Source: Clostridiales bacterium UBA4362
GTDB lineage: Bacteria; Bacillota; Clostridia; TANB77; CAG-508
Length of the DNA: 6,081 nucleotides
Direction of reading: 5' to 3'
Assembly: GCA_002393975.1 (NCBI GenBank)
Contig: DGSM01000017.1
Location: forward strand, 1 to 6,081
In this document: positions 1 through 5,981 of the stretch, one piece after another
Layout: each line of letters begins with the position of its first letter
Numbering within the stretch: the first letter of the stretch is position 1
Made by a program: the position numbers and the translations under genes
The notes under the pieces: generated by a model
The model's input: the letters and a program-made list of their open reading frames with translations, nothing else
Database searches by the model: none
Told to the model about the DNA's origin: nothing

Positions 1-744
1 GCACCAGTTCTAGATGTAGTAACATTAAAAGATAAAGAAGGAAAACCATCTGAGGCTGAAGATGCTGAAGGAGAACTAGAAGTTCCAGTAGTAGGAAGCA
101 AACCAGATGTTGGTTATTGGACAGGTGATTGGAAAACAACTCCTCCTGAAACTGTTACTAAAGCTGATAAAGATTCAGTTTATGTATATGAATATATTAT
201 TTGTAAACCAGTAGAGCATGACCCACCAGTTAAGAAGATTATCTATGGTGATGCTGACAACACAAGTGATGTATTTAAGTTTACATTAACAGCAATTAGT
301 AATGATGCAGGTGTTGAAATGCCAATGCCAGAAGGATCAAACGGAAATAGTAAAACTGTACAAATCAAAGGAGCAGGAGAATATGAGTTTGGTATAATCA
401 AATTCACAATGCCTGGAACATATAAATATAGAATCGTTGAGGAGAAAGAAAACAATAGTAATTATGAATATGATAATTCAGTTTATGATTTAACATATGA
501 AGTAATGCAAGAAGAAGATCATTTAGTTTGTGAAAGAACATTCTTACGTAATGGTCAAGAGCAATTAGATGAACAAGTATACTTTATGAATAAGTACACA
601 GCACCTGTTTCTCCAGACAATTATGAAAATCCTCGTACAGGAGATAATATTTACGTATATGTTATTATGTTAGTAATTTCTTCTTTCGGATTAGTTGTTT
701 CAACTATTGAAGACAAGAAAAGAAAAAAAGAAGAAGTTAAATAA
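1..744 (+). CDS. Sortase-anchored surface protein with pilin-type isopeptide domain (5' end missing)
   Basis: The reading frame is open from base 1, so the true start lies upstream; 247 codons are visible. Residues 30-70 form a beta-rich repeat (WTGDWKTTPPETVT, then an alternating Tyr/Val strand) typical of Gram-positive adhesin stalks. Residues 75-200 match the Spy0128/FctA-type pilin isopeptide fold: a Lys in PVKKII (K79, or K78), the FKFTLTA strand, GTYKYRIVEE with the likely catalytic Glu (E147), and FMNKY with the acceptor Asn (N197). By analogy with that family, an intramolecular Lys-Asn bond would stiffen the domain. The C-terminus is a sorting signal: NPRTG at 210-214, a hydrophobic helix at 217-236 and the basic tail EDKKRKKEEVK. 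The protein should be exported and covalently attached to the cell wall by a sortase. The internal ATG at 319 lies inside the isopeptide domain and is not the start. The function of the full protein, adhesin or pilin subunit, is unknown. Confidence 0.9.
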   Translation, partial: APVLDVVTLKDKEGKPSEAEDAEGELEVPVVGSKPDVGYWTGDWKTTPPETVTKADKDSVYVYEYIICKPVEHDPPVKKIIYGDADNTSDVFKFTLTAISNDAGVEMPMPEGSNGNSKTVQIKGAGEYEFGIIKFTMPGTYKYRIVEEKENNSNYEYDNSVYDLTYEVMQEEDHLVCERTFLRNGQEQLDEQVYFMNKYTAPVSPDNYENPRTGDNIYVYVIMLVISSFGLVVSTIEDKKRKKEEVK

Positions 745-763
745 TAGCAAATAAGCAATTTTT

Positions 764-804
764 AAGATGTATTAATACAAGATTGTATTAATACATCTTT
801 TTTT
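764..804 (+). terminator. Intrinsic terminator of the surface protein gene
   Basis: A perfect 16-bp inverted repeat (764-779 and 784-799) with a 4-base AGAT loop runs into seven T residues (798-804). It begins 20 bases after the TAA stop of the surface protein. This is a textbook rho-independent terminator and separates that gene from the downstream cluster. The stem is AT-rich but long. Each arm contains the self-complementary 12-mer TGTATTAATACA (768-779 and 784-795), so the same DNA also carries two tandem palindromes. Confidence 0.9.
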
Positions 805-852
805 GCCTTAAAACCGATTGTTACAATAATGTAAAGAAAAAAGCATAGATAT

Positions 853-860
853 AAAGGAGG
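853..860 (+). promoter_or_regulatory. Orphan strong Shine-Dalgarno sequence
   Basis: AAAGGAGG, near-perfect complementarity to the 16S rRNA tail, lies 47 bases before the ATG of the ATPase gene, far outside the usual 5-9 base spacing. The only start codon it could serve is GTG at 866-868, which opens a three-codon frame (GTG ATA TAC, stop TAA at 875-877). It could be a minimal leader ORF, a ribosome standby site, or a remnant of an older gene start. It matters only if transcription begins upstream of it. Confidence 0.4.
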
Positions 861-866
861 TTTAAG

Positions 867-875
867 TGATATACT
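867..875 (+). promoter_or_regulatory. Candidate extended -10 promoter for the ATPase cluster
   Basis: TGATATACT reads as a TGn extension followed by TATACT, five of six matches to the sigma-A -10 consensus. No good -35 box lies 16-18 bases upstream, which is tolerated for extended -10 promoters. Transcription would start near 882 and give a short leader of about 26 bases containing only the GAAGGA ribosome binding site (895-900, 7 bases before the ATG). The site lies after the upstream terminator, where a promoter for the cluster is needed. AT-rich background makes chance matches common. Confidence 0.35.
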
Positions 876-907
876 AAAATAGTATTATTGTAGAGAAGGA
901 AAAGAAA

Positions 908-3900
908 ATGCCTACAGAAAATATTCAAGAACAATTTTATAGTTCAAGAAAAAATCTTTATGATGCAATGGATGAATTGATGTTTATTTGCAAAAAATAT
1001 CCTGAGTTATCAGAAGAGGTTAAAGAACAGGTTGAATTTCTAGAAGATGACATACTTAGTTTGAGTATTATGCCGGACTATAAGATCAGCCATTCTTTAA
1101 GTTATTCAAAAGAAAAAGAACTACAAGAAATATATGAAAAGAAACCTATAGAAGCTTCAGATTATATGCGTATTTACGATAAATTTGTTCGTGCAAGATT
1201 TGAATATTTGAGACTAAAACGTTTACTTGACCGCGCTGATATTAGTGATGATGTAGATTTTTTAGATGAAAGTCCTGCTGGAGAAATAAAATCACAAGAA
1301 CCTTATGAAACAAGCATTCTAAATAATTACAGATCTTGGGGTATTAAAAGAATAGCATTAGATGGATTTCAAAATCATTTACCAGCTGATGCTAAAGGAA
1401 CAGCTTGCTATGTACATTTTATGGTGGATGGTAAATGGGTAGATGCAGATACTGCAAGGCAAAATAGAGATAGAATCACTAAAATAAGATTTGCTGATGA
1501 TGGTGTTGGTTTTTCTTCTAAAAATTTAAAATACTTATCATCACAAAAAACAAGCGAAGACAATAGTGCAGGACAATTTGGTGAAGGATTAAAGTTAATT
1601 GCAATGGCTTGTGTTAACTATGGATTAGACTTAGAAATTCAATCACAAAATTGGATTGCTAGAGCATATGGAAAAGATGCTACTATTGATGTATATCGCA
1701 CAGGTGAAAAAGTAGATGAACAATATAAACAATTAACTTGGGATGTTACTACCTATTCTGGTGAACCAATAAAAGGATCTAGGACAATATTTAATAGTCC
1801 TAATAGTGAATTAATAGATTTTACATTAAATCTTCCAGACTACATTTTACAATTAAGAGAACCTTCTCCATATGGTGAAAACTATTGGGGCACATTAGTA
1901 GACACTGAAAAAGGCGGAAAAGCATTTGTTAAAGGTATATATATAAAAGACATAGATTCATTCTTTAGCTATGACTTTAAAACAGATAATGTAAACCCTG
2001 ATAGAAATGATTTTACTAGATTTAGTGTTCCTTTTACCGTTGCTAATCTTTTGCAAGATACAATAACTAGACAAGACCCTGAAGTAGCTAAAAAATTAGT
2101 TTATAAAATTTTAGATTACTATTCTTCTAAAGAAGAATTTGGAGATATTAAAGAAGATCCAATAGAATGTCAAGCTGCCGAATATTTTCTAAAATTTATC
2201 TCAGAAGAATCAAAAACAGATGCAAAGGATCAAGCATATGTAAAATATCTATTAAAAAAGTACTTTAATGAATACTATGCAGAAAAGTATAAAGATGGTA
2301 CAAAAAAAGGAGGAGTACTTCAATCACAAAAACTTATACCAGAAAATATTAGAGCAGCATTAAATGAATATGAAGTAGTTAGACTTCCAGAAAAGTGGAC
2401 AAAGCTATTCTTAGAATGTGGGGCTCCTTATGATTTAGGAGTAGTCCCAGATTTTTATGAAGAACATATTCCAACTTCTTTAAGTATAGATTATGGAGCA
2501 CAAATTTGGGATAAACAACGTATTTTATTAGATGCGTGCCAAAATCATTTACCTTCAGATTCTGGAGGAAAAAATATCTATGTAAGGTTCTTAACTAAAG
2601 ATGGTATATGGCATGACTATACAGAATTTGAGCTTTATCAAGATAGTGAAATTGAACAAATAAAAATATCAGACGATGGAATGGGATATGATTACAAGAG
2701 TTTAGGAATATTTGCCTCAACAAAAGATAATTCTGGAAGTAGTGGTAAATGGGGTGAAGGCTTAAAAATGATTGCAGCTGCATCAGTTAGAAGTGGAGAA
2801 CACATAAAACTTGTATCAAGGAATTGGGAAGCTACTCCATCTATTAGTGAAGAAGTATTAAATGAAGGCAAAGAAAATGAAAGAAAAGTTCAAAGATTAA
2901 ACTTTGATGTAAGGGTTAAAACTCAAAAAGAAGAAAATGAGCAATCACCTAGTTTAGAAAGAGGTGAAGTAAGTGCTACTATTTTTGAGTCACCTTCAAG
3001 TGAACTAATATCTTTATTTAGAAGAATAAATGAAAATGTTCTTACATTTTCAGATAGAAAGCCATTTGTAACAGTAAATGGTATAGATATATTAGATTTT
3101 TCTGGAGGAAAAGTATTTGTTAGAAACTTATTGATTCCAGGAGATCATCAAACTAAATATACATATCACCTTAAAGATCTTGATATTGAAACACGTGATA
3201 GAGATGCAATCACTGCTAAAACAATGAAAAGCAAGATATTTGATTTAATGTACAATGTAAAAGATAAGACTTTCATAAAACTATTTTTAAGAGATGCTCT
3301 AGATTATGCTAAAGACCCAAAAGGAAAAGATTTTTTGGAGTTTACTACTAAATTTTTAATTCCAAATGAGTCAGAACGCTCAGATGCATGGATAGATGCT
3401 TTCCAAGAATACTTTGGTGAAAATGCATGTGTTAGAAAAATGAGTGATCAAAATCCTACATTAATTGGGCAAGCAGAACATGTTGGCTTAAAAACAATTA
3501 CATTACCAGATACAATAGCAGAAAGTTTATTAAGTATAAGAACTAGAGATGGAAGAAGTCTTCCATCATATGAAAAATTACTTGAAGAAGCTTTTTCTAA
3601 TGAGTTTGCAATTCCAGAAGGAGAATTAACCAAAGAAGAAAAAGCATTAGTAGAACAATTATATTCTTATAATAAAATTTTTGAAGCAAATCCAGGAAAG
3701 AAACATTTAATAAATAAGATTATGGTGTATGATTATCCTCCTGAATATAAAGGGCTAAGAGCTGCTGGACATGCAAGATATGGTCATACTATTTGTATTA
3801 GTAGAGAAACATTAAAACGAGGATTACACTATGCTACAGATGTTTATCTACATGAATATGCACATACAAAAACAGGAGCTAAAGATACTGCACCACAATT

Positions 3901-4096
3901 TAGAGATAGCATTACATCAGACTATGCCTCATATGTAATTAATACTTGTCCTATGGTGCAATCTGTTATGGATAATGGTCTAGCAAAAGGAATTATAGCA
4001 TCAAGATTTGAAAACTTTATTAGAAAATTATTTCAAAAGTTTTCTTTTAGAAGAAAGAGTAAAGATAAAGAAGATGATGAAAGAGAGGAGGACTAA
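908..4096 (+). CDS. Tandem GHKL ATPase with C-terminal HExxH metallopeptidase-like domain
   Basis: A 1062-residue, apparently cytoplasmic protein with no signal peptide or membrane segment. Residues 1-130 are charged and helical. Two GHKL modules follow. Module A has N-box D152-GFQ-N156, G1 box D197-DGVG and G2 box G222-QFGEG; module B has D542-ACQ-N546, D589-DGMG and G613-KWGEG. Both continue into a matching second half (SPNSEL at 297 and SPSSEL at 695; GGKxFV; an LP motif at 493 and 866), so the full module of about 360-390 residues is duplicated. A zinc-peptidase-like domain lies at about 920-1020, with H982-EYA-H986 and a possible third ligand D993. The end is an amphipathic segment (F1034-F1047) and a charged tail. 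GHKL proteins bind ATP and usually dimerise on binding; a fused pair could close within one chain. The start is supported by GAAGGA 7 bases upstream. No H-box or receiver argues against a sensor kinase. Substrate and pathway are unknown; relatives could be MORC/MutL-like, rIIA-like or Hsp90-like. Confidence 0.85.
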   Translation: MPTENIQEQFYSSRKNLYDAMDELMFICKKYPELSEEVKEQVEFLEDDILSLSIMPDYKISHSLSYSKEKELQEIYEKKPIEASDYMRIYDKFVRARFEYLRLKRLLDRADISDDVDFLDESPAGEIKSQEPYETSILNNYRSWGIKRIALDGFQNHLPADAKGTACYVHFMVDGKWVDADTARQNRDRITKIRFADDGVGFSSKNLKYLSSQKTSEDNSAGQFGEGLKLIAMACVNYGLDLEIQSQNWIARAYGKDATIDVYRTGEKVDEQYKQLTWDVTTYSGEPIKGSRTIFNSPNSELIDFTLNLPDYILQLREPSPYGENYWGTLVDTEKGGKAFVKGIYIKDIDSFFSYDFKTDNVNPDRNDFTRFSVPFTVANLLQDTITRQDPEVAKKLVYKILDYYSSKEEFGDIKEDPIECQAAEYFLKFISEESKTDAKDQAYVKYLLKKYFNEYYAEKYKDGTKKGGVLQSQKLIPENIRAALNEYEVVRLPEKWTKLFLECGAPYDLGVVPDFYEEHIPTSLSIDYGAQIWDKQRILLDACQNHLPSDSGGKNIYVRFLTKDGIWHDYTEFELYQDSEIEQIKISDDGMGYDYKSLGIFASTKDNSGSSGKWGEGLKMIAAASVRSGEHIKLVSRNWEATPSISEEVLNEGKENERKVQRLNFDVRVKTQKEENEQSPSLERGEVSATIFESPSSELISLFRRINENVLTFSDRKPFVTVNGIDILDFSGGKVFVRNLLIPGDHQTKYTYHLKDLDIETRDRDAITAKTMKSKIFDLMYNVKDKTFIKLFLRDALDYAKDPKGKDFLEFTTKFLIPNESERSDAWIDAFQEYFGENACVRKMSDQNPTLIGQAEHVGLKTITLPDTIAESLLSIRTRDGRSLPSYEKLLEEAFSNEFAIPEGELTKEEKALVEQLYSYNKIFEANPGKKHLINKIMVYDYPPEYKGLRAAGHARYGHTICISRETLKRGLHYATDVYLHEYAHTKTGAKDTAPQFRDSITSDYASYVINTCPMVQSVMDNGLAKGIIASRFENFIRKLFQKFSFRRKSKDKEDDEREED
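1310..3547 (+). repeat. Internal duplication of the GHKL ATPase module (protein level)
   Basis: Two diverged copies lie in direct order within the ATPase gene, roughly 1310-2407 (residues 135-500) and 2480-3547 (residues 525-880). Matching landmarks are QNHLPxD (155/545), DDGxGY/F (197/589), GxxGEGLKxIA (222/613), FxSPxSEL (295/693), GGKxFV and the LPxx motif (493/866). The offset stays at 373-398 residues throughout. The copies resemble each other at protein motifs but not as DNA, so the duplication is old and not a recombination substrate. Confidence 0.8.
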
Positions 4097-4098
4097 TA

Positions 4099-4602
4099 AT
4101 GGAAAACGAGAAAAAGATATATTCTGAAGTATTAGGAGTCCTTCTTACTCTTGGAAATGATTATTGTGAAAAAGTTCCATCTAAAGTATTTTCTTTTTTA
4201 GAAGATAATTGTGATCATGAAAATATACCAGAGTATGATAAAAATACTAGAATAGAAGATTTAAATATTAGTGAAGAAGCTAGAATGTTTTTAGTAATGC
4301 TAAAAATAAAATATTGGTGTAAAGATGAAAAAGAAAGAGAAGAAGTTAGAAATCTTTTAAAAGACAATGAAATGTTGTATAATAAAGAAATTAGAGAAAA
4401 ATATAATCCTGATAACATATTTAAGAAAGACATAAACGAAAACTCTAATGAGAATAATAGAGAAACAAATAAAGATAACTCAAACTCAAATTCAAATTCA
4501 AATATAAATTCTAATAATACTAATGATAAATTAATAAAGGAAGAAAAGGAAAGTTGGTTTAAAAGATTTATTAATAATATTAAACATCTTTTCAAGAAGT
4601 AA
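4099..4602 (+). CDS. Small protein with Asn/Ser linker and C-terminal amphipathic helix
   Basis: A 167-residue protein with a start two bases after the ATPase stop and a GAGAGGAGGA ribosome binding site inside the end of that gene, so the two are very likely translationally coupled. Residues 1-110 look like a compact helical domain: an N-terminal helix (EVLGVLLTLGNDY), KVPSKVFSFLEDN, a central helix (SEEARMFLVMLKIKYWC) and an EKYNPDNIF end. This layout (Lys-Ile/Val-Pro helix, then a hydrophobic helix ending in Tyr-Trp, then NPDNIF) resembles small hypothetical proteins recalled from uncultured Firmicutes; I know of no assigned function. Residues 111-143 are a polar Asn/Ser/Glu linker encoded in part by a hexanucleotide repeat. 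Residues 151-167 (SWFKRFINNIKHLFKK) form an amphipathic cationic helix. No signal peptide or membrane-spanning segment is present. It may be a partner, membrane tether or inhibitor of the ATPase; this is inference from position only. Confidence 0.85.
   Translation: MENEKKIYSEVLGVLLTLGNDYCEKVPSKVFSFLEDNCDHENIPEYDKNTRIEDLNISEEARMFLVMLKIKYWCKDEKEREEVRNLLKDNEMLYNKEIREKYNPDNIFKKDINENSNENNRETNKDNSNSNSNSNINSNNTNDKLIKEEKESWFKRFINNIKHLFKK
4477..4500 (+). repeat. Hexanucleotide tandem repeat encoding Asn-Ser
   Basis: Four in-frame copies of AAYTCA (AACTCA twice, then AATTCA twice) encode Asn-Ser residues 127-134 of the small protein. Copy-number change by slippage would lengthen or shorten the flexible linker without shifting the frame. 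Confidence 0.8.
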
Positions 4603-4636
4603 TATTTATTCAAAAATACTTAATTAGGAGAATAGA

Positions 4637-5896
4637 ATGAATTTAGTTAAATTACAATGTGCTACCTGCGGCGCTGCACTTGATGTTAAGCCATGGATGA
4701 ATATCATTAAATGCGAATATTGTGGTATGTCATATGCAGTTGAAAAAGAGAAGACAGAGGAAAAAGTAAAAACAACAAATAATAAAAATGATGATAATCC
4801 TGCTAATATAAAAATAACACCTATAGATGTAGATGCGGTAGACTTTAAGTATATTAACGCTCCATATAATTGGGAAGAAATAATTTCGAACAATGTTACA
4901 GAATTTGCAAAATCGTTATATAGCAACAATAATTGTTATAATGCAAATATACGTACTGAAAATTGTTGTTACTATTATTATCCATCATCTTTAAAAAAAG
5001 AAGATAAAGAAATGGTTTTATTAGCAAATATTATAAAATTGGAACTTAGAATAAAACTATTTGCTGCTTTATCTTATCTTAATAATGAAAGATATAATTT
5101 GAATATAGGAAGCTACATGCTTAATATTAGACCATGCAGAAGAGAATATCCAAAAGGAGTGGATAATCCATCGAATGTAGTTTCAGATGAAGACTTAGAT
5201 AAATATGTTGAACCAAATTTATATCCTAAGTCTGAATCTCTAAATCCTTTAGATCAAAAGAATATTAGTGTTAAATATAATAAAAAAGATAGAGAAAAAG
5301 ATAGTAAATATAGAGAAGAATTATCAATGAACTTAATTAAGAAGTTCCATTTAAATTATAGTGATGAGGAAAAATATACATTCTCTAGAAATAGATTAAT
5401 AACAAAGCATTCTAAGTTTTCATCGAAACCTTATTCTATTTATGAGGGATGGGTTACTAGATTTACAGAAAGAAAACTATCTTTACAAATAAATTCTACT
5501 AATGCAAAAGAGTATTTAAGCGACAAAGATATTGAATTATTAGATAAGATTGGAAAAAAGCCATTCTTATCTGAAATATATGATAGTATTAATAAGAAAC
5601 TTCATACTAATTTAGAACAACAATTAAACAATAGAAAGTATAAAATACTTTATCTTTCTATATTTGATAGTTATATTAATAATTGCGATGAAAGAATTAA
5701 CTTTAAGACATATGGAATGGAAGACATTAAAGATGATACAATCAAAGTATTCTTAATGGCAAATATTTTAAATAACACAATGAAAGAGTTTAATGATAAA
5801 TTTAAAATAGGATATTCTTTAATTGATGTAAATTCTTTATCTGTTGGACTTGCTCCAACAATCAAAACTGAAGCAGAATATGATAAATGGGTTTAA
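4637..5896 (+). CDS. Zinc-ribbon protein with large helical body, unknown function
   Basis: A 419-residue protein, third in the cluster, 34 bases after the small protein with no terminator between. AGGAG lies 6 bases before the ATG. The N-terminus is a clear zinc ribbon: C8-ATC-11-GAAL and C26-EYC-29-GMSY, the CxxC-x14-CxxC treble-clef pattern seen in proteins that bind nucleic acid or act as adaptors. A charged linker (residues 33-60) follows. The remainder is rich in Lys, Asn, Glu, Tyr and Ile and looks mainly helical, with no catalytic motif I can recognise. A Cys/Tyr-rich patch (C100, C110, C111, Y112-Y115) stands out. No signal peptide or membrane helix is visible. The gene seems even more AT-rich than the ATPase gene. 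Co-transcription suggests a shared pathway, and the ribbon could recognise a target or bridge the ATPase to it. I cannot assign a family to the body. Confidence 0.85.
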   Translation: MNLVKLQCATCGAALDVKPWMNIIKCEYCGMSYAVEKEKTEEKVKTTNNKNDDNPANIKITPIDVDAVDFKYINAPYNWEEIISNNVTEFAKSLYSNNNCYNANIRTENCCYYYYPSSLKKEDKEMVLLANIIKLELRIKLFAALSYLNNERYNLNIGSYMLNIRPCRREYPKGVDNPSNVVSDEDLDKYVEPNLYPKSESLNPLDQKNISVKYNKKDREKDSKYREELSMNLIKKFHLNYSDEEKYTFSRNRLITKHSKFSSKPYSIYEGWVTRFTERKLSLQINSTNAKEYLSDKDIELLDKIGKKPFLSEIYDSINKKLHTNLEQQLNNRKYKILYLSIFDSYINNCDERINFKTYGMEDIKDDTIKVFLMANILNNTMKEFNDKFKIGYSLIDVNSLSVGLAPTIKTEAEYDKWV

Positions 5897-5981
5897 TTTA
5901 AAATAGTTAAACAATATATAATAAACATTAATCAAATTATTTTAATTATCATCAATATAATAAATAGTACAGGAGGTTAAC
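5897..5981 (+). promoter_or_regulatory. AT-rich spacer with -10-like boxes and strong RBS before the LOG-type gene
   Basis: This 85-base gap between the zinc-ribbon gene and the next start contains exact TATAAT boxes at 5917-5922 and 5956-5961, neither with a convincing -35 at 16-18 bases. AGGAGG at 5971-5976 lies 5 bases before the ATG. No hairpin with a U-tract is present, so transcription from the cluster may read through. A separate promoter is plausible but weakly supported in such AT-rich DNA. Confidence 0.35.

Noticed and set aside
319..744. Surface protein starting at the ATG at 319
   Set aside because: The frame is open to base 1 and the isopeptide Lys and first beta strands lie upstream of 319, so this ATG is internal.
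2595..2783. Minus-strand open frames inside the ATPase, isopeptide and zinc-ribbon genes
   Set aside because: They are short, overlap well-supported plus-strand domains and have no recognisable motifs.
908..4096. Sensor histidine kinase interpretation of the GHKL protein
   Set aside because: There is no membrane sensor, no H-box/DHp helix pair and no receiver partner; the duplicated module with a transducer-like second half fits Hsp90/MutL/MORC-type ATPases better.
4215..4613. 132-residue open frame on the minus strand opposite the small protein
   Set aside because: It is the antisense shadow of an AT-rich gene; its FEFEFE run is the complement of the Asn-Ser hexanucleotide repeat, and it lacks a convincing ribosome binding site. 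The plus-strand gene has an RBS and operon position.
4934..4981. Second zinc site from C100, C110 and C111 in the zinc-ribbon protein
   Set aside because: The spacing does not form paired CxxC knuckles and no fourth ligand is obvious.
5935..5947. AATTA-TTT-TAATT hairpin as a terminator after the zinc-ribbon gene
   Set aside because: A five-pair all-AU stem without a following U-tract is too weak and expected by chance in this AT-rich spacer.
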